This document shows positions 35,783 to 43,595 of a stretch of DNA of 64,000 nt, piece after piece. This DNA comes from Ignavibacteriaceae bacterium (GTDB taxonomy: Bacteria; Bacteroidota; Ignavibacteria; Ignavibacteriales; Ignavibacteriaceae). The DNA lies in NCBI GenBank assembly GCA_008933765.1, contig WBUK01000015.1, positions 40,158 to 104,157 of the forward strand, written 5' to 3'. Position 1 is the stretch's first letter. The number at the start of each line of letters is the position of its first letter. Both the position numbers and the translations under genes were made by a program. Below the pieces are notes generated by a model that did not search any database, was not told the DNA's origin, and saw nothing but the letters and a program-made list of their open reading frames with translations.

Positions 35783-35815
35783 TATAGCAGCCTGATAATT
35801 AAATTAATATTCTGA

Positions 35816-36520
35816 ATGAAAAAATTTTCTGTTGCTGCAGCCTTTTTGATAACCGCTTTCACGGTTTATCCGCAAAGCGGTTTCACATTTACTTTAGGTG
35901 CCGGTTATGGCACAGCTTCGGAGTTGTACCCCTACGCAGGTGTGAGTGATTTTGATCTGAGTAAAGTATCCGTTGGGTTGGGTTCGTTAGTAACGCCGCA
36001 CATCTCAGTCGGTTACCGCTTCAACGGTGATCTTAGAGGCGTTTTGGCTTTAGAATATTTGAGTAAAACGGCTGAGTTTTACGGGCAAACAGTTGAAAAT
36101 GAAACGGGCACGATCTTTATCCCGGTTAAAGATGGTTATTCTTTTCTGCCGGTTGAGTTATCGTTGGAGTATATTTTGCCCTTCAGTTCCGAGGCACTAA
36201 AAGTTTATATAGGCGGCGGTGCCGGTATCTATTTCTATTCTTCAAAGAGGGAAGTGGCGGGGATAAAACCAAAAAGTGGGGGGAATATCACCGGTTATGG
36301 GATACACATCCTTTCGGGGATGGAGTATTTTTTTAGCGATAACTTGGGGATACTGTTTACCATGAAATTCCGTGATCCGGAAGTTTTGTTTGACGGTGAA
36401 TATGCTTCTGACGCGGGAGTATGGAACGGGATGCCTGTCAGGTTGGGAAACACTAAGTTCAGGGAAAAACTGTCGCTCGAAGGAACAATGTTTATTTTAG
36501 GTCTTAAAACACGGTTTTAA
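35816..36520 (+). CDS. Small outer-membrane beta-barrel protein
   Basis: A 234-aa exported protein: signal peptide ending near VYPQSG, then alternating strands (FTFTLGAGYGT, SVGYRFN, LEYIL, VYIGGGAGIYFYS, MEYFF) and a terminal Phe (LGLKTRF), as in OmpA/OmpW-like 8- to 10-strand barrels. I cannot name the family. It stands 6 bases ahead of the shikimate kinase gene. Confidence 0.7.
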   Translation: MKKFSVAAAFLITAFTVYPQSGFTFTLGAGYGTASELYPYAGVSDFDLSKVSVGLGSLVTPHISVGYRFNGDLRGVLALEYLSKTAEFYGQTVENETGTIFIPVKDGYSFLPVELSLEYILPFSSEALKVYIGGGAGIYFYSSKREVAGIKPKSGGNITGYGIHILSGMEYFFSDNLGILFTMKFRDPEVLFDGEYASDAGVWNGMPVRLGNTKFREKLSLEGTMFILGLKTRF

Positions 36521-36526
36521 CGATAA

Positions 36527-37087
36527 ATGCAGCATAAAAGAATTTACCTGACGGGATTTATGGGTACCGGGAAAACAACACTCGGCAGAGTGGTGGCTAA
36601 CTGTTTAGGGTGGGAATTTTACGATACTGACAAAGAAATTGAGAAAGATACCCAAGCGCCCGTTGCAACCTTTGTACTAAAAAACGGCGAAGAGGCATTC
36701 CGCAAATTGGAAGATGCAAAACTTTTGGAACTTTCAGTTGTTGAGGGAGCGGTTATTTCGCTTGGTGGCGGCACACTGATGAACCCGAAAAATATCGAAA
36801 TTTGTAAATCTTCAGGGTTACTCGTATATCTGAAATCTAACCTTTCAGTTATTTATAATCGTGTGAAGAAGAGAACCACACGACCCCTTTTCAAATCGGA
36901 AGCAGACCCCGAGATGAGCCGGGAAGAGGCAATGAAAAAATTGAAATTATTGTTCGAACAAAGAAGAGAAGGCTACGAAACCGCTGACTTAACGGTTGAG
37001 ATTGAAACCGATAACTTTGGGATGAGTATCGATAAAATAGTTAATGTTATTCGTTCGGGCAGACCGGAGAAAAAAACATGGAGTTAA
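36527..37087 (+). CDS. aroK: Shikimate kinase
   Basis: A 186-aa P-loop kinase that phosphorylates shikimate in the pathway to chorismate and aromatic amino acids. Walker A GFMGTGKTT (10-18), shikimate-binding FYDTDKEIE with the conserved Asp, the GEEAFRKLE Arg, GGG of ISLGGGTL and the lid RTTRPLF. Its last 10 bases overlap aroB, so the two pathway genes are translationally coupled. Confidence 0.94.
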   Translation: MQHKRIYLTGFMGTGKTTLGRVVANCLGWEFYDTDKEIEKDTQAPVATFVLKNGEEAFRKLEDAKLLELSVVEGAVISLGGGTLMNPKNIEICKSSGLLVYLKSNLSVIYNRVKKRTTRPLFKSEADPEMSREEAMKKLKLLFEQRREGYETADLTVEIETDNFGMSIDKIVNVIRSGRPEKKTWS

Positions 37088-38154
37088 AAAATATAACAAT
37101 TGAGAGCAACAACGGTAATTTTAACTATGCTCTTTTCCCTGCTTTAGAGGGAGTCTCAGCGGAGCTTCAGAAAATCAGCAGTTCCCACAGTGTATTTTAT
37201 ATTGTTGATTCGAAAGTATATAAGCTTTACAAACCGATTTTTGATGATTTAGTAAACCGGGACGATCTTTTCGTGTTTACGGCAACTGAAGAGAATAAAT
37301 CGTTTGATTCGTTGTTCACTTTGTACGATTTTTTATTAAACAGAAATACCGACAGAGGCAGCTATATTGTTGTAGTTGGTGGGGGGATAACCGGTGATAC
37401 CGGCTCGTTTGCCGCTTCCACTTTTATGCGGGGCACAAAGTTAGTGCTTGTTCCCACCACGCTTCTTGCGATGGTGGATAGCAGTATCGGTGGAAAAACG
37501 GGAGTTAACTACAAAAAGTATAAAAATTTTATAGGAAGTTTCTACGAACCTGAAGCCGTTATTTCGTCGGTTAAGTTTTTAGAAACACTCGACCCTAACG
37601 ATCTGCTAAGCGGGCTGGGGGAAGTGTTGAAATATGCTCTTTTAGACGCAGAATTTTTTGAATATTGCAGCGAAAAATTAACCGGTTCGCTTGAAATTGG
37701 GCAGGAAGACCTGCTTACGCTGATTGGGCGCTCTGCGCGAATTAAAAATGATGTTGTTACGCAGGATCGTTTGGATATGAAAGCTCGTCACGCTCTAAAT
37801 TTAGGACACACTTTCGGGCACGCGATTGAGTCAGTTTCTCATTTTTCGATTAAGCATGGTATTGGGGTTATTGCCGGGCTTCGCGGAGCCGCATTTCTTG
37901 CACATAGAACGGGCGTGATGACCGAAGCGGTATTTACAAAAGTAATTGAATTTTTATGCAGATATAAAACTGACGAGTCGATTAAAAGATTAGATTCTGA
38001 AATGATATACACTGCTATGCAGGGTGATAAAAAACGGCTGAATGGTGAAGTTAAATTTGTGTTAATATCGCAACCCGGTTCGCTGCTTATAGATGTTTCA
38101 GGCAAAAAAGGGGATGTTATTGCATCTATTGATTTTATGAAAAGCACTATATAG
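37078..38154 (+). CDS. aroB: 3-dehydroquinate synthase
   Basis: A 358-aa enzyme that makes 3-dehydroquinate from DAHP using NAD+ and a divalent metal. NAD-binding VVGGGITGDTGSFAASTFMRG and the active-site region VPTTLLAMVDSSIGGKTGVN are conserved. Metal ligands are Glu in SGLGEVLKYAL and His in NLGHTFGHAIE and SIKHGIGV. Cytoplasmic, in the shikimate pathway with aroK. Confidence 0.95.
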   Translation: MELKNITIESNNGNFNYALFPALEGVSAELQKISSSHSVFYIVDSKVYKLYKPIFDDLVNRDDLFVFTATEENKSFDSLFTLYDFLLNRNTDRGSYIVVVGGGITGDTGSFAASTFMRGTKLVLVPTTLLAMVDSSIGGKTGVNYKKYKNFIGSFYEPEAVISSVKFLETLDPNDLLSGLGEVLKYALLDAEFFEYCSEKLTGSLEIGQEDLLTLIGRSARIKNDVVTQDRLDMKARHALNLGHTFGHAIESVSHFSIKHGIGVIAGLRGAAFLAHRTGVMTEAVFTKVIEFLCRYKTDESIKRLDSEMIYTAMQGDKKRLNGEVKFVLISQPGSLLIDVSGKKGDVIASIDFMKSTI

Positions 38155-38297
38155 ATCCGGTTTGCGGTAAATTTGTGACGACAGGGTAAAATTATTTGAA
38201 ATTAGTGATGGAATTATTTGATCTTAGGGTAAAATATTAAAAATAAAAAATCAGAATTTTAATCGAAACGAATTTAGACATACTTCTTTAAAAGAAG

Positions 38298-38331
38298 AAC
38301 TGCCGGAAAAGAGGGCACATTTCCGGCAGTT
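38298..38331. other. Perfect 12-bp inverted repeat in a long spacer
   Basis: AACTGCCGGAAA (38298-38309) and TTTCCGGCAGTT (38320-38331) form a perfect 12-bp stem with a 10-base loop. A second small dyad, CTTCTTT-A-AAAGAAG, lies just upstream (38284-38298). No T-run follows on either strand. Confidence 0.75.
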
Positions 38332-38332
38332 A

Positions 38333-38491
38333 GTGTGTTACTATAAGGAGGGTAAAAGGAACATCTCATCGAGTACATTAATTATAGCAATAATTATGCC
38401 AAGAAAAAAAGTGCAAAACAGGTTCGTTTTAGCGGGGTTGGTTTCTCAAGTTATCAATTTAGAGAGCGCTATTTTCAACAATGAGAAATAA
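38333..38491 (+). CDS. Possible small ORF, 52 aa, unknown
   Basis: Open from GTG 38333 to TAA at 38491; a shorter form starts at ATG 38396 (31 aa). The longer product has one hydrophobic stretch (STLIIAIIM) followed by a basic patch. The best Shine-Dalgarno-like site lies inside this frame, not before it. No family recognised. It could be a gene remnant. Confidence 0.15.
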   Translation: MCYYKEGKRNISSSTLIIAIIMPRKKVQNRFVLAGLVSQVINLESAIFNNEK

Positions 38492-38771
38492 CTCAGTCTG
38501 AATTATTAAATTGTGTTTGTTCGAAAACGAATTTTTGCCAATTCAAACACAACTGAAAATGTTTGGCATGAGGTTTTTTCAGTGAAATAACGGATGCCGA
38601 AGCGTTTACCAATTCAGTAAAAAACTCAGCCGGAAGTTTTTCATTATAAAGATTAACGGCGGGATGTGCGCTACTTCATACCTGGATAAAAAGAGGTAAG
38701 ACTGCTGAACCCTAAGAAAAAAATAGTTGTTATAACATGTATTCAACAATAAAAAAATGGAGAGAAACAAA

Positions 38772-39230
38772 ATGTTAAATCCGGGAGACAAAGCACCGTA
38801 TTTTGAATTACCCGATCAGGATGGTAACAAGGTTAAACTGACTGATTATGCCGGTAAAAATTTAGTTCTGTATTTCTACCCAAAAGATGACACCAGCGGC
38901 TGCACAAAAGAAGCATGCAGTTTCAGGGATAATCTTCCGTCGTTCGAGGGAATAAATGCAGCCGTAGTAGGCGTAAGCCCCGACCCGGTTAAATCGCACA
39001 GAAAGTTTGCCGATAAGCACAGCCTGAATTTCACTCTTCTGAGCGATGAAAACAAAGATATGCTCACCGAATACGGTGTATGGAAAGAGATGACAAGGTG
39101 TGGAAAGCAGTTTATGGGTGTTGAAAGAACCACATACCTGATTGACGATAAAGGAGTGATCAAACAAATTTTTAACAAGGTTAAAGTTGACGGTCACACG
39201 GCGCAGGTTCAGAAAGCGTTGAGCAAATAA
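38772..39230 (+). CDS. bcp: Thioredoxin-dependent thiol peroxidase (BCP/PrxQ)
   Basis: A 152-aa peroxiredoxin. Peroxidatic Cys is in DDTSGCTKEACSFRD, and the partner Cys five residues on makes this the 1-Cys/atypical 2-Cys PrxQ type. The start MLNPGDKAPYFELPDQDG matches the family; ATG 38772 has GGAGAG at 38759-38764, so I prefer it over ATG 38757. It reduces peroxides in the cytoplasm using thioredoxin. The stop is 4 bases before the PTPS gene. Confidence 0.93.
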   Translation: MLNPGDKAPYFELPDQDGNKVKLTDYAGKNLVLYFYPKDDTSGCTKEACSFRDNLPSFEGINAAVVGVSPDPVKSHRKFADKHSLNFTLLSDENKDMLTEYGVWKEMTRCGKQFMGVERTTYLIDDKGVIKQIFNKVKVDGHTAQVQKALSK

Positions 39231-39234
39231 AGCA

Positions 39235-39651
39235 ATGGGCAGAAAAGTATTTGTATCCCGAAGGGAAGTTTTCTCGGCTTCCCATCGGTTATTTAATCCC
39301 GCTCTCAGCGATGAAGAAAATGAACGGGTTTACGACAAGTGCAACAACATCTACGGGCACGGGCACAATTATGTTCTCGAAGTGGTGGTTGAAGGCGAGA
39401 TCGATGAAAAAACAGGGTATGTGATTGATCTGAAAAAATTAAAAGAGATAATTAAAGAACATGTAATTAAAAAAGTTGACCATAAACATCTTAATTTTGA
39501 TGTAGATTTTATGAAAGGGGTTATACCCACTGCAGAAAACATTGCGGTTAAAATTTGGGATCAACTTGTTGATAAAATACCTAACGGCAAATTGTACAAA
39601 ATTAAATTACATGAAACTGAAAATAACAGTATTGAATATTTCGGAGGTTAA
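39235..39651 (+). CDS. 6-pyruvoyl-tetrahydropterin synthase (PTPS-I type)
   Basis: A 138-aa member of the PTPS/QueD family. Zinc ligands H17, H42 and H44 and catalytic C36 are present; the spacing is C-x5-HGH (CNNIYGHGH), the pattern of true PTPS from animals rather than the C-x3-HGH of QueD. Further PTPS marks are [18 protein letters not shown] and KLHETENN. It would convert dihydroneopterin triphosphate to 6-pyruvoyl-tetrahydropterin. It is directly followed by folE (makes its substrate) and an SDR, supporting tetrahydrobiopterin rather than queuosine synthesis. Confidence 0.85.
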   Translation: MGRKVFVSRREVFSASHRLFNPALSDEENERVYDKCNNIYGHGHNYVLEVVVEGEIDEKTGYVIDLKKLKEIIKEHVIKKVDHKHLNFDVDFMKGVIPTAENIAVKIWDQLVDKIPNGKLYKIKLHETENNSIEYFGG

Positions 39652-39653
39652 TT

Positions 39654-40229
39654 TTGAATTTAGAGAAAGTACAGGGTTTAGTTACCACACTATTGGAAGA
39701 AATTGGGGAAGACCCCAACAGAGAAGGTTTATTAAAAACACCCAAGAGGGTTGCAAAGGCTTATGAATATTTAACTTCGGGTTACTCCAAAGACATCAAT
39801 ACCGTGCTGAACGGTGCGATATTCAGAGAAACTTACGACGATATGGTGTTTGTTAAAGACATCGATTTTTACAGTATGTGCGAGCATCACATGCTGCCCT
39901 TTTTTGGAAAGGTGCACATCGCTTATATCCCCGACGGAAAAGTAGTAGGCTTAAGCAAACTGCCAAGGATAGTTGATGTTTTTGCCAGAAGGCTTCAACT
40001 TCAGGAAAGAATGACAAAAGAAATTGCCGAGGCGATTAACAGATACCTCAGGCCGAAGGGTGTGGCAGTTGTTTCCGAAGCTCATCACATGTGTATGATG
40101 ATGAGAGGGGTTGAAAAACAAAATTCTTCGACCACCACTTCTGCAATGGATGGAGTATTCAAAGAAGACCCTAAAACCAGGATGGAGTTCCTGAGTCTGA
40201 TCAGACCCGGTTCCAGGGCAATGATGTGA
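39654..40229 (+). CDS. folE: GTP cyclohydrolase I
   Basis: A 191-aa enzyme converting GTP to 7,8-dihydroneopterin triphosphate, first step of folate and biopterin synthesis. Zinc ligands and active-site residues lie in [17 protein letters not shown] and [15 protein letters not shown]; the C-terminus has TRMEFLSLI. Start is TTG at 39654 with GGAGG 8-12 bases before it. It overlaps the SDR gene by 4 bases and follows the PTPS gene by 2, making one tight pterin operon. Confidence 0.94.
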   Translation: MNLEKVQGLVTTLLEEIGEDPNREGLLKTPKRVAKAYEYLTSGYSKDINTVLNGAIFRETYDDMVFVKDIDFYSMCEHHMLPFFGKVHIAYIPDGKVVGLSKLPRIVDVFARRLQLQERMTKEIAEAINRYLRPKGVAVVSEAHHMCMMMRGVEKQNSSTTTSAMDGVFKEDPKTRMEFLSLIRPGSRAMM

Positions 40230-40933
40230 AAAAAATTTGGATTTCGGGTGCAAGTTCGGGTATAGGGCGTGCACTCGCTATTGAATCTGCAAAACGCGGG
40301 CACTTGGTGTATGGAACATCAAGAAGCATTGAAAGGCTAACAGACCTCAGCAAGTTGGTTGATTCCGTGGTTGATTTCGCTAACTTTCAGGTTTCGGTTT
40401 GCGATATATCAAACAGGTCTGAAGTTGAAAAGTATGTTAAAGGGGCGTTTGGTGATAATGCCCCTGATGTTTTAATCAATTCTGCCGGTGTAACTTCATT
40501 CAAAGAAGCGTTAGACACCGATTTAGAAGAGACAGAGCAGATAATATTTACAAACCTTCTTGGCTCTATTTACACCATAAAATCTGTTTTGCCGGCTATG
40601 GTTAAGCGTAGATCAGGGATGATAGTGAATATTAATTCAGTTGCAGCTTTAGACCGTCTGAAAGGAAGCAGTGTTTACTCGGCAACCAAAGCCGGGTTGC
40701 TGCAATTCAGCCGGGTTCTTCGTGAAGAAGTGAGGGAAAACAACATTAAAATAATCGATATTTTGCCCGGTGCCACTGAGACACCAATCTGGCACGAGAA
40801 AGTACGCGCTAAATATTCAGATAAGATGATGAGCCCTGAAAAGTTAGCGGGCTACATCATTGATTTTGTTGAAGACGAGAGTAACATAGTTCAGGAAGAA
40901 GTAGTTTTCAGACCAATAACCGGTAATCTCTGA
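40226..40933 (+). CDS. Short-chain dehydrogenase, candidate sepiapterin reductase
   Basis: A 235-aa classical SDR: cofactor motif [13 protein letters not shown], catalytic Ser in NINSVAA, Tyr and Lys in YSATK. GTG start overlaps folE by 4 bases. Many SDRs could fit, but the position straight after PTPS and folE suggests a sepiapterin reductase-like final step in making a tetrahydrobiopterin-type pterin, as is known for Chlorobium. That role is inferred from context, not from a diagnostic motif. Confidence 0.8.
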   Translation: MKKIWISGASSGIGRALAIESAKRGHLVYGTSRSIERLTDLSKLVDSVVDFANFQVSVCDISNRSEVEKYVKGAFGDNAPDVLINSAGVTSFKEALDTDLEETEQIIFTNLLGSIYTIKSVLPAMVKRRSGMIVNINSVAALDRLKGSSVYSATKAGLLQFSRVLREEVRENNIKIIDILPGATETPIWHEKVRAKYSDKMMSPEKLAGYIIDFVEDESNIVQEEVVFRPITGNL

Positions 40934-41020
40934 TATTTAGGATTTAACTTCACGGTTAAATATCATATAAAGTTTAAGGGAACGATTGCGTAATCTCTGA
41001 TATTTAGGATTTAACTTCAC
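40923..41020. repeat. 31-bp direct repeat copying the SDR gene's 3' end
   Basis: Exact copies at 40923-40953 and 40990-41020 (67-bp period). The first copy holds the SDR stop codon and the last codons; the second lies in the downstream spacer. Confidence 0.9.
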
Positions 41021-41124
41021 CGAAGGTTTTCGGATGAGATTTGCCCGAATCGTGCAATCTTGATGTAATTGATATGATCTCTGTCATATCTGCACTTCAT
41101 ACATTCAAATTTATCAGATTAGAT

Positions 41125-41155
41125 TTTGTAGAATAACAAACTAATATTAACTTTG
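41125..41155 (+). promoter_or_regulatory. Predicted promoter of the sugar transferase operon
   Basis: TTTG (41125-41128), 19-base spacer, TAACTTTG (41148-41155): an exact match to the Bacteroidota TTTG-N19-TAnnTTTG consensus. It lies 44 bases before the first start codon (41200). Confidence 0.65.
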
Positions 41156-41199
41156 GAGGTTTGAATTTTTAGTTATTAACGGAGATCAAAAAAACCGAC

Positions 41200-41826
41200 T
41201 TGCAGAATACCGTCAGAAGTAGTTGGCACGGTGAAGATATTAATAACCTCATGGGAAAACACGGAAGTTTTATTAAAAGACTAACAGACATTGTCCTTAG
41301 CAGTTTAGCCCTTATTTTGTCATCACCGGTTTTGTTAATCGCAGTGATTGCTATTAAGCTTGATTCTAAAGGAAGCGCTTTTTTTATCCAGGAGCGAACC
41401 GGTTTGAACGGAAAGCCTTTCAGAATGATCAAACTTAGAGGCATGATTGAAGGAGCCGAGTTTTTGGGTCCCGACTTTACACAAAAAGACGACCCGCGCC
41501 TTACTCGCGTCGGCAGGATACTTCGCCGCACTTCAATAGATGAATTGCCGCAGGCTATTAATGTGTTACTTGGCGATATGAGCATTGTGGGCCCCCGCCC
41601 GGAACTTACAAAAATCACCGACCAATTCACGAACGAGCAGCGGGAAGTATTCAATTTCAAGCCGGGTATTACCGGAATTTCACAAATTAACGGCAGGCAA
41701 TCGCTTACTCCCGAGGTTAGAGTTGATATGGAAATTGCTTATTACCATAAGGCTACATTTTGGTCAGATTTGAGAATAATCTTACGCACGCCTAAAGTAG
41801 TGATAACCAACGAAGGAAATATTTGA
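41200..41826 (+). CDS. Bacterial sugar transferase (polyprenyl phosphate sugar-phosphate transferase)
   Basis: A 208-aa member of PF02397: one N-terminal TM helix (about 30-50), then [42 protein letters not shown] and [12 protein letters not shown]. These enzymes start capsule, O-antigen or exopolysaccharide assembly by moving a sugar-phosphate onto undecaprenyl phosphate. TTG start (41200) is the only one in frame after the stop at 41170. It overlaps the Wzi-like gene by 4 bases (ATGA). Confidence 0.92.
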   Translation: MQNTVRSSWHGEDINNLMGKHGSFIKRLTDIVLSSLALILSSPVLLIAVIAIKLDSKGSAFFIQERTGLNGKPFRMIKLRGMIEGAEFLGPDFTQKDDPRLTRVGRILRRTSIDELPQAINVLLGDMSIVGPRPELTKITDQFTNEQREVFNFKPGITGISQINGRQSLTPEVRVDMEIAYYHKATFWSDLRIILRTPKVVITNEGNI

Positions 41827-43490
41827 TGAAAAGGCTGTTTTTTATAATAGCCCTTTTTAGTCAATCGATACTTTACTCGCAACCCGAACCAATAAACGCT
41901 GAACATCCTGTCTATTTTTTTCTTCGAAAAGCTGCTGTTACCGGGTTTATCCCGGAGTATGACGACGCTATTATCCCGAAAAGCCGAACGGAAATCACCG
42001 AAAACCTGAAAATATTGGAAAGCAGGAAAAGCGAGCTTACAACTGCAATGCAGGAGGAGCTTGAACGCTATTTTCTTGCATTTTCGATAAAAACCACCGA
42101 TAACACAAACCCTGCTGAAGAACCCAACAGAATATCGGCACTTTTTAGCTCGCCCAAAGAAGCGCATTTGTTTAAGCACAACGAAACCGGTTTTGAAGCC
42201 ACACTTGACCCACTGTTAGCTATAAAATACCATGAAACACACGACCCTAACTATAACGAAAAACGGGCGGGCTATTTCAGATATGGCGCTTATATCCGTT
42301 TTAACTACAGCGATTGGTTTTCGGCATACATAATGGCTTGGAACGGCAACTCTTACGGGTCGCGGCAGTTAAACGGCTCGGATCCAACTGTGGGGCAAAA
42401 ATTCACTTTTTGGCACACAGGTTTGGACCATTTTGACGGGACCGAAGGAGGTGCGTTTGTTAAAAAGGGCATTTTTTCCGCCTCTATTGTACGAAACAGA
42501 ACTTTGTGGGGCGAAAATTTCTACCTGAAGGATAAAATTTCAGGTGCTTCTCAAATGTTTGACAGGTTTGAGTTTGAAATTAAAACCGGCTTTTTCACCT
42601 ATAATTTTATGCACGGAACATTGGTTACGCCACAGTATATAACCCCCGGCGACACCATGTACGGCGACCCCAAACACAGGGATGAAAAATACACTGCACA
42701 AAACCGACTTTCGTTTCAGATATCAAACAGTTTTCGGTTATCGCTTTGGCAGGCTGTGATCTATGCCGGCAGGTCAATTGAACCGGCGTACTTAAATCCG
42801 TTTCTCTTTTGGGAGTCGGCACAGCGTTCTTTACAAGATTTGGATAACTCTCTGATTGGGTTGGATGTAAGATACCGCCCTGCTGCGGGGGTTGAACTAA
42901 CGGGTAGTGTGATTTTCGATGATATAAATTTCAGCAACTGGCTGCCGGGTAAGTTCCAAAAAAACAGCAACCGAATGTCGTTTTTAGCCGGTTTGATGTA
43001 TATCCCTCAATTTGCTCCCCGATTAACATTTAATTTGTCATATTATTTTGTAAGACCTTACACATTTTCTCATCCGGGTGATGGGGAGAACCTAGCCTAT
43101 GTGAACAATCATTTTCCGCTTGGGTTGGATGTGCAGCCAAACTCGGATATGTGGAACCTGCGGGTTGACTGGCAGATTATGGCACAGTGGCGGATGTCAT
43201 TCGACCTGAAGCACATCAGAAATGGTGCAAATATGTACGATCATTTGGGAAACATGACTGAAAATCATGGGGGGTCTTTCTTTGTACCGATTAATAAGCT
43301 TTCAAAAGAAGACGCTTATTTTCTTGCCGGCGATCTTCACAACACTACTTCGTTCGATATTGTAACTGAGTATGCGCTAAGCGCCAATGTCAGGGTGAAT
43401 GCAGGTATTAATAGCAGATCGAGAAATTTTTCGGAACCGACAATTCCTTCATCGTATTACTACTGTTCGGTTTCTCTTTTCTATTTTTAG
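41823..43490 (+). CDS. Capsule assembly Wzi-like outer-membrane protein
   Basis: A 555-aa exported protein: signal peptide (FFIIALFSQSILYSQ), about 80 residues of helical N-terminal domain, then a beta-barrel with repeated strands (FRYGAYIRFNYSDWFSAYIMAW ... SRNFSEPTIPSSYYYCSVSLFYF) ending in Phe. The layout and motifs such as LGLDVRYRP and WRMSFDLKHIRNG fit Wzi-type proteins, which anchor capsular polysaccharide. It follows the sugar transferase gene directly, which supports a surface-glycan role. Confidence 0.75.
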   Translation: MMKRLFFIIALFSQSILYSQPEPINAEHPVYFFLRKAAVTGFIPEYDDAIIPKSRTEITENLKILESRKSELTTAMQEELERYFLAFSIKTTDNTNPAEEPNRISALFSSPKEAHLFKHNETGFEATLDPLLAIKYHETHDPNYNEKRAGYFRYGAYIRFNYSDWFSAYIMAWNGNSYGSRQLNGSDPTVGQKFTFWHTGLDHFDGTEGGAFVKKGIFSASIVRNRTLWGENFYLKDKISGASQMFDRFEFEIKTGFFTYNFMHGTLVTPQYITPGDTMYGDPKHRDEKYTAQNRLSFQISNSFRLSLWQAVIYAGRSIEPAYLNPFLFWESAQRSLQDLDNSLIGLDVRYRPAAGVELTGSVIFDDINFSNWLPGKFQKNSNRMSFLAGLMYIPQFAPRLTFNLSYYFVRPYTFSHPGDGENLAYVNNHFPLGLDVQPNSDMWNLRVDWQIMAQWRMSFDLKHIRNGANMYDHLGNMTENHGGSFFVPINKLSKEDAYFLAGDLHNTTSFDIVTEYALSANVRVNAGINSRSRNFSEPTIPSSYYYCSVSLFYF

Positions 43491-43595
43491 AAAAACAATG
43501 CTTTAATTAATAGTACGCTAATTTTTTCTCTTGTTTGGCAATTTACTTTATGGCTAAATTGTCATTCAATTTATAAAAACAACGGTTAAGACGAC

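Larger units (their letters stand above)
38155..38771. other. 617-bp spacer without a convincing gene
   Basis: Between aroB and bcp. It holds the hairpin at 38298-38331, then AAGGAGGG (38346-38352), which looks like an excellent ribosome-binding site but is followed by no ATG, GTG or TTG at normal distance. A frame from GTG 38333 to 38491 (52 codons, with a hydrophobic STLIIAIIM then basic PRKKVQNR) is open through that point. The rest (38492-38756) shows only a weak GTGTTT...AAACAC dyad. A structured RNA or a decayed gene are both possible. Confidence 0.5.

Noticed and set aside
38298..38331. Hairpin as the aroB terminator
   Set aside because: No T-run on either strand and it lies 143 bases after the aroB stop.
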